Below the pieces are notes generated by a model that was not told the origin of the DNA, did not search any database, and saw only the letters and a program-made list of their open reading frames with translations. The translations under genes were made by a program, and so were the position numbers. This document shows positions 8,877-18,071 of a DNA stretch of 64,000 nucleotides, piece by piece (position 1 is the first letter of the stretch; every line of letters starts with the position of its first letter). Source of the DNA: Salinicoccus luteus DSM 17002 (GTDB lineage Bacteria; Bacillota; Bacilli; Staphylococcales; Salinicoccaceae); NCBI RefSeq assembly GCF_000712035.1, contig NZ_KL544008.1, positions 94,544-158,543 of the forward strand. The letters run 5' to 3'.

Positions 8877-11636
8877 ATGATATATAAGATGAATGATATA
8901 GCCAATAGACTGAGAAAAACTAAAGAGATGAAACCTTTGATAGAAAAGGGAATTGAATACGATCACCCCCTACGTCATCTTTTTATAACAGCGGCATTGA
9001 ACAATAATCACTTTACTGGGAATACATTGAGAAAAAACCTTTCTGTTCAGAAAAATGCAATCATCCTCTTCAATTCAAGACAGTATGAAGAAGCCTGGAG
9101 TCTCATCAAAGGGGAAGAGGATAGTAGCCTGTTGCCATTGAAAGTGAAGGTGCTGGTACAGCTGAAAAAATGGGACGAAATAATACAGTTGTATGAAAAG
9201 GACAAACATATTCTGAGGATGTTGACCTCGGCAGAGGAAAAAAGACTCACTAAAGGAATGTTGCAAAGCGGCCTTCATCTTGAGTTAGAACATTTGCTGA
9301 GGGCAAGCAGTTCAGAGCATTATTTAATTCGGGAGCAATTGATAAATTCGGTGATTAATTCAGGTTCCTTTCCTAAAACCTCTCAAAATATTACAGAGTA
9401 CCAGGCAGATTTTGAATATGGACCTGAATCCTTTATCACAAGCCTAAAAATAATGAGCCCTATATTAAAAGAAAGAATCTTTCTTTTCCTGTTGGATACG
9501 TATAGGAATAGTGACAAGTATATGAAAACTTTGATAGAACTGTTATCTGATTATATGGAAAAACACCCATACCTTGATAAATATCTTTATAATCTGATTC
9601 CTGATCATCTTTCATTGTTTGGCAATAGAGTTGCAGAATTGGATGGGGTTCTTAATAATCTAAAACGTTATAGCAATGAAAATGAAAAGGGGTTCCATCC
9701 CCTCATGAGAGATGTTGAGGACTATATCAACAAATATGATTTCCACGAAATGCTCATCATCGATATTCGCAAGCTTATTTTACGCCAACCCAAATCCTTG
9801 GAAATGGAGCCCCTCATTAGAGTGTTGAAAATGAAGAATTCTTCATTGGCACTTTTCATGTCACCGGATTTTATACTGAGCGATGGTATTAGGGATCTGG
9901 TGGATGAGCATGTGTATACGAACTACAACTATTTTCAACGAAAAAGAATATACAACCAGTTGATTCCTGCTTTGATGGACTATAACGGAGAAATGATTCT
10001 GCCACTCCATATTCATGATTACCTACTTCGGACTCGACGAAGAAAAATTCAGAACTACTATATCCTCTCAAGGAGTTATGAAAATGGAGGCAAAACTAAA
10101 GCTCTTCATCAACTTATGGAGGAAAAGGCCCCAAGTACACGCTTGAGAATATGGCTTTACCTCGCGAGATTCTTTTACCAGGAACGAGAGTTCACTAAAT
10201 CATTAAAATATACCAAGGAAGCTGAAAACTTATATTCCACACATCCGGATGTTCTCAGAAGTTTCATCCGCAGTTACAATGTCCAGGGAGATATTTCAAA
10301 GAAGAAGAAATATATAGACACAATGGAAAAACACCATCCAGAAAAACTGCTTACTAATGAGTCCAGGTATGTTCTGCAGGAGATGGAATTGTTGGACCAG
10401 CCATGGAAAATGACAACAGAGGTGCCATCCGTTGAAACAACAGGAAGTAAGAAAGTGATGTATGTTCTAAACAAAGCCTATCCGGTAATAAATGGGTATA
10501 CAGTCCGTTCTTACGAAATGATTAAACGAGTAGGGACATTGGGAGTAGAGCCAGTTGTAGTGACAAAGCTGGGGTGGCACCCGTCGGATGAGGGGTATAA
10601 TCCCAAAGACAGCGAAAGAGCGGTCAAAACCCATTACATTGGGAAGTCCCAAAAATACCCGCTTACCCAGACACCGCTGATGGACTATTTTGATGCATAC
10701 ACGCAGGAATTGATCAAAGTCATTTCAAAAGAGAAGCCTGGAATGATCCATGCGGCTTCAAATTTCCAGAATGCACTGCCTGCATTGGAGTTGGGTAAGA
10801 AAATGAATATCCATACAGTTTACGAAGTGAGAGGGCTATGGCACTATACCCATGTTGCCAAAAATAGGGATTTTTATAATTCTGAACGCTTCCAACTGGA
10901 AAATAACCTTGAAATTCATTGTTGTGAAATTGCTGATAAAGTTTTATGCATCAGTGAAAGCTTGAAACATTTTCTTGTCCAGCATGGAATAGAAGAAGAA
11001 AAAATCACTGTTCTGCCCAACGGTGTCGATACGACTCATCTGAAGCCCGAACCTATCTCCAATGATTTGAAACAGAGACTTGGACTTGAAGACAGCTATG
11101 TTCTTGGTTTCATTGGCTCATTGACGAGTTATGAAGGCATTGAAATGCTGATAGATGCTTTGAAGGAAATCAATGAAAAGCAACTGGCGAAAAGAAATAT
11201 GAAACTTATGATAGTAGGGGGCGGCTATTATGAAGCCACACTTAAAGAATATGTTGATTCCCAAGGCATGTCCCAGTACGTAAAGTTCACAGGAAGAGTA
11301 TCCCGGGAAGAAATAGCAAGGCATTATGCACTCATCGATCTTTGTCCATTTCCACGGACGAATGAAAAAGTCTGTCATCTTGTTACGCCACTGAAAACAT
11401 ATGAAGCAATGGCCATGGAGAAAACAGTACTTGTGAGTGATGTGGCAGCACTACAGGAGATGGTGGAACCCGGAGTGAATGGTCATATCTTTGAAGCTGA
11501 TTCCAAGAAAAGCTTGGTCAATGCCATTTTGGACGCGATAAATCAAAAGGATATAGGGAAAGCGGCAAGAGAGTGGGTAGTGAATCATAGGGAATGGGAT
11601 AAACTCATTTTGAAATTACAGCCGATATATGAATAA
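8877..11636 (+). CDS. Large glycosyltransferase: helical (TPR-like) N-terminus fused to GT4 domain
   Basis: 919 aa, cytoplasmic. Residues ~1-515 are helix-rich with TPR-like stretches (FNSRQYEEAWSLIKGEEDS; RIWLYLARFFYQEREFTKSL) and may scaffold partners. Residues ~525-919 are a GT4 (GT-B) domain: KKVMYVLNKAYPVINGYTVR at its start, HAASNFQNALPALELGKKM, TVYEVRGLWHYT, VLPNGVDTTHLKPE and LVTPLKTYEAMAMEKTVLVS, with the EX7E-type donor region. GCGAGGGA precedes the ATG. It starts a run of plus-strand genes through 19529 with short spacers, indicating an operon. Confidence 0.85.
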   Translation: MIYKMNDIANRLRKTKEMKPLIEKGIEYDHPLRHLFITAALNNNHFTGNTLRKNLSVQKNAIILFNSRQYEEAWSLIKGEEDSSLLPLKVKVLVQLKKWDEIIQLYEKDKHILRMLTSAEEKRLTKGMLQSGLHLELEHLLRASSSEHYLIREQLINSVINSGSFPKTSQNITEYQADFEYGPESFITSLKIMSPILKERIFLFLLDTYRNSDKYMKTLIELLSDYMEKHPYLDKYLYNLIPDHLSLFGNRVAELDGVLNNLKRYSNENEKGFHPLMRDVEDYINKYDFHEMLIIDIRKLILRQPKSLEMEPLIRVLKMKNSSLALFMSPDFILSDGIRDLVDEHVYTNYNYFQRKRIYNQLIPALMDYNGEMILPLHIHDYLLRTRRRKIQNYYILSRSYENGGKTKALHQLMEEKAPSTRLRIWLYLARFFYQEREFTKSLKYTKEAENLYSTHPDVLRSFIRSYNVQGDISKKKKYIDTMEKHHPEKLLTNESRYVLQEMELLDQPWKMTTEVPSVETTGSKKVMYVLNKAYPVINGYTVRSYEMIKRVGTLGVEPVVVTKLGWHPSDEGYNPKDSERAVKTHYIGKSQKYPLTQTPLMDYFDAYTQELIKVISKEKPGMIHAASNFQNALPALELGKKMNIHTVYEVRGLWHYTHVAKNRDFYNSERFQLENNLEIHCCEIADKVLCISESLKHFLVQHGIEEEKITVLPNGVDTTHLKPEPISNDLKQRLGLEDSYVLGFIGSLTSYEGIEMLIDALKEINEKQLAKRNMKLMIVGGGYYEATLKEYVDSQGMSQYVKFTGRVSREEIARHYALIDLCPFPRTNEKVCHLVTPLKTYEAMAMEKTVLVSDVAALQEMVEPGVNGHIFEADSKKSLVNAILDAINQKDIGKAAREWVVNHREWDKLILKLQPIYE

Positions 11637-11656
11637 ATTTTTCAGGAGGAACAGTT

Positions 11657-12646
11657 TTGGAAGGTAAATTAGATATATTTTCGAGGTATATAAGGAATTT
11701 TGAAGTCAGTCATTACGTTTGGATTTATGAGAAGGATGAGCGGGCCATTTACGAATCGATTCACAGCAAAAAGAAAAAAGGGAAAGTCAAAAATCATAAC
11801 AGGAAAATTGCCAGAGTAATTGCTTTCAAGCAATTCGAGAAGGAAGACTATTATTATTTGGAAATAGAAGGCAAAGAAATCGGATGGGCCACCCTTAAAA
11901 CTTCAAATGTCATCTACTCCAAGCCGAGAGTACATGTCAAAATCAATACAGAACGGTATAATCAGACACGGGCTGACCAGCTGATGCCACTCGACCGTAA
12001 ACAGGTAGGACAATTGAAGAATCAGATGCTGGATTCCAGGTTTATGATGATCAGAAATGGTACACAATACGAAGCACTTTTTAAAGGTATGCAGATGATT
12101 GGATGGTTCAGTAGGGACGTGTTGTATCAATCACAGAAAGCAAATATCACAGTGCCCGATTACTCTTCCAATATCAAGCTCTACCATTTCAATAATCTGA
12201 CAAGCAAAGTCAAAGCCGACAGCGACAAGTTGAAGTCCATTAAGATTATTCATATATTCAAGGAACTGGGGCTTGTCAAAGTTAGGACGGACATGGGAGA
12301 TTATTGGACTGAAACCAAGTATCTAAACTTCGATTCTGAAGCGGGTGCAATGGAAGAGAATGACTTCACTTTTGAAGATATAGTGGTGTATGATCTGATT
12401 CAAAATATATCCGAGGAAAGAAAAATGACAGTGGAACTCATGGAGAAAATCAGAAATCAATACGGTATGTCAGGAGAAGGTATTAATGCCAGACCGGGAG
12501 GTCTGCAGGGTGAACTTGACCTTCTTGAAAATGAACTTGAAGAGGAACGTTCAAAGAGAGAAAAAATAGAAGAAAAATACAATAACCTGAGAAAGTCCTT
12601 CCTTGGAAGAATTCAGACAAAATATTGGGCAAAAAGGAGTAAGTAA
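11657..12646 (+). CDS. Non-secreted GW/SH3-like protein with coiled-coil tail (paralogue of 17024)
   Basis: 329 aa; no signal peptide or membrane helix. It starts at TTG 11657, placed six bases after AGGAGGA (11644-11650). Three SH3/GW-like modules are inferred: ~15-90 with KEIGWATLK, ~95-160 with YEALFKGMQMIGWFSRDVLY, and ~165-230 ending DYWTETKYLNFD. Residues ~285-315 are a charged coiled coil (LENELEEERSKREKIEEK), then NLRKSFLGRIQTKYW. The paralogue at 17024 repeats every element, including the NLKKSLLGRI tail. Its stop overlaps the next gene's ATG (TAATG), showing translational coupling to a glycosyltransferase. GW modules usually bind wall polymers outside the cell; a cytoplasmic pair suggests a scaffold or precursor-binding role (inference). 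Confidence 0.65.
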   Translation: MEGKLDIFSRYIRNFEVSHYVWIYEKDERAIYESIHSKKKKGKVKNHNRKIARVIAFKQFEKEDYYYLEIEGKEIGWATLKTSNVIYSKPRVHVKINTERYNQTRADQLMPLDRKQVGQLKNQMLDSRFMMIRNGTQYEALFKGMQMIGWFSRDVLYQSQKANITVPDYSSNIKLYHFNNLTSKVKADSDKLKSIKIIHIFKELGLVKVRTDMGDYWTETKYLNFDSEAGAMEENDFTFEDIVVYDLIQNISEERKMTVELMEKIRNQYGMSGEGINARPGGLQGELDLLENELEEERSKREKIEEKYNNLRKSFLGRIQTKYWAKRSK

Positions 12647-15279
12647 TGAACATGGAACAAGAAGAAACCCTTTCACTCGAAAACATCGATCTGAATGAAA
12701 ACTACCTCCTTAACCTTTATCGATTGGCCAAATCATATGATGTCGACACATATGATAATCTTTTTAAAAAGGATGTCGCACAATCTTCTGTGTATCATAA
12801 TCTTTCCTTGAATGAATACTATAAGTTATTTGAAGAAAAAGGCAAGCCCGATTTCTCTGAGAAGATTGAATCACTTTCCTCCAATGCCATAGAATCCAAT
12901 GGCTCAAGAATCTTCAATAAAATAGACCTTAAAGTAGGAATCATATGCGATGAATTTCTCTATAATGCTTATCGGGATGTAGTGGACCTTCACTACATAA
13001 GTTTTGATGACGATGATATCGATACATATGATTTTGTCATTTTTGCCACAGCATGGAAAGGGATTGATGGTTCTTGGCAAGGAGTGTCCAGAGAGGATTC
13101 TGAGGAGCGGGCCCAGTTATACAGGTTGATTGACCAATGTAATGATAAGGGTATTCCTGCAATCTTCTATTCAAAGGAAGATCCGGTCAACTATTCCATT
13201 TTTGTAGAAATAGCCAAAAAGTGTGATGTAGCCTTCACTTCCGCTGAAGAAATCATTCCTGAATATAAACAGGCTGTCGGCCATGAAAGAGTCTTCAAAC
13301 TCGAATTTGGCATCAATCCACATTATCATAATCCGATAGGGGTCAATCACGCATCTTTCAAAGAGTATAAAGATGACGTCATCTTTGCGGGCAGCTGGAT
13401 GGTGAAATATCCGATACGTAATGAAGAAGCTGAAATGGCGTTTGAAGGTGTGAAACAGGCTGGTAGGGACCTCACAATCATCGATCGGAATTTGAGACTT
13501 GAAAATAAACGATATCATTTTCCACCTAAATATATTGGTAATCTCACTTATCCGTTGACGCATGACCTTTTAATGAAAGCACACAAGATCTTCCGGTTTG
13601 CCATAAACGTCAATTCGGTCAAGTATTCAAATACCATGTTTGCGAATAGGGTATTTGAATTGCAGGCCTTCGGTAATATACTGCTTTCCAACTTTTCAAT
13701 TGGGGTGAATAGTAAATTTCCGCATGTCTTCATATATAATCATGTTTCAGACATCAAACAGTTTCTTGAATATACGGATGAAAAAACATTTAGGGAAATT
13801 TCCGCTGCCGGTATACGCACAACAATGAATGGTGAGACGACTTATCACAGAATGCAATATATCGCATCCAAGATTGGAATCGACATCGAAGTGGATCGTG
13901 CGAGGCTTCTTGTCGTTTCACTTTATGATGATGAACAGAGCCGTCGCATGTTTGATCTGCAGACATACCGGGATGCTGAGATGGTAACTGTTGATCAATT
14001 AAATGACATTGATGTACAAGAGTATGATTTCATCACTTTCTTTGACAGCAATAATTACTTTTATGAGGAATATCATCTTGAAGAGCTTGTCAGCGCGTTC
14101 AAGTACACAGATACCGATGCTGTAGCGAAAAACGATGGATATGAGAAGTATAATTTCTGTGAAGGTCAGACTGGAATATCAACTCTGATGGTTGATGCAT
14201 CAGTCCTAAAAAATGGTGATGTCTTGGATACACTGCTTGAAACAGGCAACTACTATGGCAGTTTCTTCAATATTGACACAACAGAAGTTGTAAAAACGAA
14301 AGCAGACCCTCAGGCGCATTATGACGACAAAGAAGAAAAGGAACTGAGTGTGGTCGTTCCAATCCATAACAATGGGAATTACTTGGAAAATAAATGTTTC
14401 CGTAGTCTGAGACGATCAAGTGTTTTTGATAAGATGGAAGTCATCTTTGTGAATGACGGATCTACCAACCCGACTACTATGCGTGCCATCAACCGTTTAA
14501 GAAGACGGTATCCTGATATCGTCTATTATGAATTCGGAACAGCTTCAGGGAGCGCCTCAAAGCCCCGTAACAAAGGGGTCGAACTTGCTTCTTGCGAACT
14601 GGTTACATTCCTTGATCCGGACAATGAAGCAACCGGTGATGGGTATAGCCGTCTGCTTTCAGAAATCAACGAAGATCCTCAATTGGATATGGTAGTCGGA
14701 AACATGGTGAAAGAAGACCAGAATGAAAAAAGTATCTTCAATTTCTATAATATAGTACAACTCTACAATAATGAAGAAGCTCTGATTACAGATACTAGGG
14801 AATTCTTAATCCAATCTCATCTTAAAGCGCAAAGCATCCAGGCACTGGTGGTGCGTAAAGACATCATAGCAGAGAATGGGATTGAGATGGTTGAAGGGGC
14901 GATTGGACAGGATACGATATACTTTCAGGAATTGCTGCTTAATTCAAGCCGTGTCAAAGTAGTCGATGAAGTCATCCATATGTACTACGGAGCCATAAGC
15001 GATTCCATGACCAACACAGTTGGCCCGTCATTCTTCGAAAAGTATCTGAAGCTGGAGAAGTATCGTGTGGAATTTCTCAGACAGCATGATCTGCTCGAAC
15101 ATTACATCAATAACAGGTTTGAATACTATATGCTCAACTGGTACCTCCCCCGTTTTGAAAGGGTAGAAGAAGATCAGAAAACATCAGCTTCCAGCCTGCT
15201 TCTTCAAATTTTTGATCTTTATGCCCCTTATATAGATGGTCGCTATTCATATATCAGAGACCGTATCGCCAGTGAGTAA
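12646..15279 (+). CDS. Two-domain glycosyltransferase: CgeB-like GT-B plus GT2
   Basis: 877 aa. Residues ~90-430 resemble the CgeB/DUF3880-type glycosyltransferase: YDFVIFATAWKGIDGSW, IPAIFYSKEDPVNY, CDVAFTSAEEIIPEYK, DVIFAGSWMVKYP and FANRVFELQAFGNILLSN. Residues ~560-800 are a GT2 (GT-A) domain: ELSVVVPIHNNGNYLENK, EVIFVNDGSTN, ASKPRNKGVELAS and the metal-binding region VTFLDPDNEA. Such double transferases often add two different linkages or alternate in polymerisation. The ATG overlaps the previous stop by one base, with AAGGAG upstream. Confidence 0.85.
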   Translation: MNMEQEETLSLENIDLNENYLLNLYRLAKSYDVDTYDNLFKKDVAQSSVYHNLSLNEYYKLFEEKGKPDFSEKIESLSSNAIESNGSRIFNKIDLKVGIICDEFLYNAYRDVVDLHYISFDDDDIDTYDFVIFATAWKGIDGSWQGVSREDSEERAQLYRLIDQCNDKGIPAIFYSKEDPVNYSIFVEIAKKCDVAFTSAEEIIPEYKQAVGHERVFKLEFGINPHYHNPIGVNHASFKEYKDDVIFAGSWMVKYPIRNEEAEMAFEGVKQAGRDLTIIDRNLRLENKRYHFPPKYIGNLTYPLTHDLLMKAHKIFRFAINVNSVKYSNTMFANRVFELQAFGNILLSNFSIGVNSKFPHVFIYNHVSDIKQFLEYTDEKTFREISAAGIRTTMNGETTYHRMQYIASKIGIDIEVDRARLLVVSLYDDEQSRRMFDLQTYRDAEMVTVDQLNDIDVQEYDFITFFDSNNYFYEEYHLEELVSAFKYTDTDAVAKNDGYEKYNFCEGQTGISTLMVDASVLKNGDVLDTLLETGNYYGSFFNIDTTEVVKTKADPQAHYDDKEEKELSVVVPIHNNGNYLENKCFRSLRRSSVFDKMEVIFVNDGSTNPTTMRAINRLRRRYPDIVYYEFGTASGSASKPRNKGVELASCELVTFLDPDNEATGDGYSRLLSEINEDPQLDMVVGNMVKEDQNEKSIFNFYNIVQLYNNEEALITDTREFLIQSHLKAQSIQALVVRKDIIAENGIEMVEGAIGQDTIYFQELLLNSSRVKVVDEVIHMYYGAISDSMTNTVGPSFFEKYLKLEKYRVEFLRQHDLLEHYINNRFEYYMLNWYLPRFERVEEDQKTSASSLLLQIFDLYAPYIDGRYSYIRDRIASE

Positions 15280-15301
15280 ATCATTTGAATGGAGAAGAGA
15301 A

Positions 15302-16924
15302 ATGAAGTTCAGAGAAAATGAAACTATTCTAGATATCATTAAGAGAAATGTCAAATTGGGTGAGAATTACCAACAGGTGGCAGAAGATATACTAGAGGGA
15401 AAATATGAATTGAATACAAAGCTTGAATATGTTCATTTCTCCAATCAAGTGGATTGGCAGTACGAGCATCCAAAAGCAAAAAGCACTTATCAGTTATATC
15501 TTCACACCTTGAACTTCGTTAATGCATTGACGAAAACATTTGAAACCACCGGAGAGGTGCGATATATCGTCAAAGCAAGACAAATCATTGATTCATGGTT
15601 GAAGCAGTTTTTAAATGATGATGGTGAAAGCAAACATGCCTGGTATGATCATACGGTGTCCAACAGGATCGCCAATCTGATATACTTTCAGATTCAGGCA
15701 CCTTCCAAATATAAATTGAAAGACAGACTGTTCGAAAAGCTTTTGAAAAAGCATCTTGAGTTTCTGATGGATGCTTCAAACTATCCGGAAAATAATCATG
15801 GCATCATGATGGATAAGGCTCTGATTCTTGGTGCAATGTATATTGAAGAAGAAGAAATGCGGAGTGGGTATATCAATCACGCAGTCAGCCGGATTGAAAA
15901 GTCATTCCTTAGGGATTACAGCTACAAGAACGTCCACCTTGAAAACTCACCAGAGTATCATAGGATGGTGACTTCCTGGCTGTTGAAAATATCAAATATA
16001 TTGGATGAAATCGACCAGCCGCTCACTCCAATCTATAAGGAGAAACTGAATAAAGCGAAAAAATACAATGGCATAATTATGGGCTACCACGGGATGTATC
16101 CTACTATTGGTGATACTTCAGCTGGAAGGTCCAAGTTCAAAAAGTCGAATGAAGATTTTGTGGATATGGAGGCAGGTGTGGCAGTCTTTAATGACAAAAA
16201 GACTCAGTCGACACTGGTCTTCAACTGCGGGTTCCGCAGCAGGACCCATAAGCACTTTGACGACCTCTCATTTACTTTGTCACTTCATAAAGAGGAAATA
16301 TTCAGTGATGCAGGAAAATATAACTATTCCCCTAAAGATCCAATCAGGGAGTATGCGGTCTCCGCAATCGGGCATTCAACAATTTTGGTGAAAAATCAAC
16401 AATATGCATTAAATAATTCTACTAAGCTGGATATTGAAAATTATTACACCAATGACAAATACAAATATGTGTGTGGTACGAACGGTGCCTATCAGGGGGT
16501 AAAACTGAAACGCCATATCATTGTCGTCAGAGGAGATGTCTTCATTATTGTAGATTCCGTATCATCAGAGGAACAATTTGTATTTTCCCAAAATTTCCTT
16601 TTGGCACCGGAAATTGAAGTCGAAGAGTTGGGCAGCCGCAATTTCAAGTTGAAAACAGCCTCCAAAAAGAAGTATGTACTTAAAGAACACTCTGAAAGAG
16701 GGGCGAGTACCATTAGGAGTGGTGGAAATGAACAGGCGATGATTTCCAGGAAATTCAACGAAGTGATTGATACGCGTAGAATAGAAATAAACAAGAAGGT
16801 CATAGAAACAGAATTTGTGACAACCTTTGCTCCAGAGGATACACGTTTATCGATGGACTCATGGAATGACAGCGAAGTATCATTTACTTTGGAAGGAGAG
16901 AGTTATGAAGTGCGTCTGCACTGA
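15302..16924 (+). CDS. Heparinase II/III-family protein without signal peptide
   Basis: 540 aa. The N-terminal half is the alpha/alpha-toroid of alginate lyase/heparinase II/III proteins (YPENNHGIMMDKALILGAMY, ENSPEYHRMVTSWLL). The C-terminal half is the Hepar_II_III beta-sandwich, with RTHKHFDDLSFTLSLH and FSDAGKYNYSP. The family cleaves uronic-acid polysaccharides by beta-elimination, and members lie in many polysaccharide loci. No export signal is seen, so it should act in the cytoplasm or on the inner membrane face. ATG 15302 with GGAGAAGAGA upstream is preferred over an in-frame start at 15236 inside the previous gene. With the dehydrogenase at 19718 it supports a uronate-containing product; it could trim or edit precursors (inference). 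Confidence 0.8.
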   Translation: MKFRENETILDIIKRNVKLGENYQQVAEDILEGKYELNTKLEYVHFSNQVDWQYEHPKAKSTYQLYLHTLNFVNALTKTFETTGEVRYIVKARQIIDSWLKQFLNDDGESKHAWYDHTVSNRIANLIYFQIQAPSKYKLKDRLFEKLLKKHLEFLMDASNYPENNHGIMMDKALILGAMYIEEEEMRSGYINHAVSRIEKSFLRDYSYKNVHLENSPEYHRMVTSWLLKISNILDEIDQPLTPIYKEKLNKAKKYNGIIMGYHGMYPTIGDTSAGRSKFKKSNEDFVDMEAGVAVFNDKKTQSTLVFNCGFRSRTHKHFDDLSFTLSLHKEEIFSDAGKYNYSPKDPIREYAVSAIGHSTILVKNQQYALNNSTKLDIENYYTNDKYKYVCGTNGAYQGVKLKRHIIVVRGDVFIIVDSVSSEEQFVFSQNFLLAPEIEVEELGSRNFKLKTASKKKYVLKEHSERGASTIRSGGNEQAMISRKFNEVIDTRRIEINKKVIETEFVTTFAPEDTRLSMDSWNDSEVSFTLEGESYEVRLH

Positions 16925-17022
16925 TGATGAGTGACTCTTTTCAAAAGTTTTTCAGCCCAGACATTGACTCCTTGCACCTGTTGGATGGGACAACTGAATT
17001 TAATATAAAGCTGGGATGGTAA
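16924..17022 (+). CDS. Possible 32-aa ORF between heparinase and SH3-like genes
   Basis: ATG 16924 overlaps the heparinase stop (TGATG) and the frame closes with TAA two bases before the next ATG, exactly filling the 99-base gap. The peptide begins MMSDSFQKFFSPDIDS and ends EFNIKLGW. I recognise no family. It may be a translationally coupled microprotein or chance; the ribosome binding site of the next gene (GGGATGG) lies inside it. Confidence 0.25.
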   Translation: MMSDSFQKFFSPDIDSLHLLDGTTEFNIKLGW

Positions 17023-17023
17023 T

Positions 17024-18067
17024 ATGGATAGTTATGGTAGATTTATTAAGAATTTCAATCTTGCACATTTCATTTGGGTAGAGAAGCGGGTAAATACATC
17101 CATACTTCAATCGCCAAATGAGGGGACGAAAGTAGACTCGCTTTTAAAATATCACGGGGATATACTAAAAGTCATTGACATGAAGACAGTCGATAAGAAA
17201 GAATATGCCCTTTTGCAGAACCAAAAGAAAGTACTGGGTTGGGCGGACATACGAAACATGCCTACGGTATATTCCAAGCCCTTGGAATATGTCAAGCTGA
17301 ATATTCCTGCTTTTATTGAAGAGCAATCTCATCAGTTCTTTGTAGTAGAAAAAGAAAAAATGAAGTTTCTCAAGAGTCAGATGCTGGAATCCAGATTTAT
17401 TATGATGAAATCGAATAGACTTTATGAAGCCATATACAAAAATGGCAAGTTGCAGGGCTGGTTTACAACAAAAGTGCTATACCGTTCAAAAGAAGTAAGC
17501 ATCCATGTTACAGATATTCGCAGCAATGCAACTTTTTATAGTACGAATGATATGACAAGAGAGATAGATGTTGATGTCCAGAAACTGGGAGAAGTTAAAA
17601 TTCTCCGGGTCTTCAAGGAAGTAGATCTTGCAAGAATAAAAACCGATTCCGGAAAATATTGGACGCGTCTTCATTACCTTAATACCGATTCTGTTGTTTT
17701 AAATGAGGACATCAAAGAACCGCAGTTCAGTGAAATTGTTGTCTATGACCTGATACGCAACATGAAGCGAGAAAGGCGGGAAGTAAAACGTCTTATGCGG
17801 TATATCCAAGTGAAGGACGAATTGACAAATAGAGAAAATAATATTCCCGCCTTGAGTGATGAAGTCATGGTCCACAGGATGAAGAAAGAGAACTTGGAAG
17901 CTGAAATAGAAAAAGAGATTAAAAAACAAAATGTTATTCGTAAACAGTATGAAAATCTAAAGAAGTCCTTGCTCGGACGTATACATGGACTTTTTAAACC
18001 CGAGGATGATTTCAGGCTGAAGAGAATTACTTTGAAGCATTTAGCTGTAAAGAAGAGAGGTGAATGA
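17024..18067 (+). CDS. Non-secreted GW/SH3-like protein with coiled-coil tail (paralogue of 11657)
   Basis: 347 aa, no signal peptide or membrane helix. Module order equals the paralogue: KKVLGWADIRNMPTVYSKPL (~70-90), then MLESRFIMMKSN with LYEAIYKNGKLQGWFTTKVL (~145), then KYWTRLHYLNTDS (~220). Residues ~240-320 are charged and helical, with a likely coiled coil (ENLEAEIEKEIKKQNVIRKQ) followed by YENLKKSLLGRIHGLF. The shared C-terminal NL[RK]KS[FL]LGRI resembles short tails seen at the ends of glycosyltransferases. It is followed after 4 bases by the degenerate asparagine-synthetase-like gene, so each SH3-like protein adjoins a different enzyme class. Function is unassigned. Confidence 0.65.
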   Translation: MDSYGRFIKNFNLAHFIWVEKRVNTSILQSPNEGTKVDSLLKYHGDILKVIDMKTVDKKEYALLQNQKKVLGWADIRNMPTVYSKPLEYVKLNIPAFIEEQSHQFFVVEKEKMKFLKSQMLESRFIMMKSNRLYEAIYKNGKLQGWFTTKVLYRSKEVSIHVTDIRSNATFYSTNDMTREIDVDVQKLGEVKILRVFKEVDLARIKTDSGKYWTRLHYLNTDSVVLNEDIKEPQFSEIVVYDLIRNMKRERREVKRLMRYIQVKDELTNRENNIPALSDEVMVHRMKKENLEAEIEKEIKKQNVIRKQYENLKKSLLGRIHGLFKPEDDFRLKRITLKHLAVKKRGE

Positions 18068-18071
18068 AAGA

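Noticed and set aside
15236-15301. Extended N-terminus for the heparinase-like gene
   Set aside because: Would overlap the end of the previous gene; ATG 15302 has a good GGAG site and starts the conserved protein.
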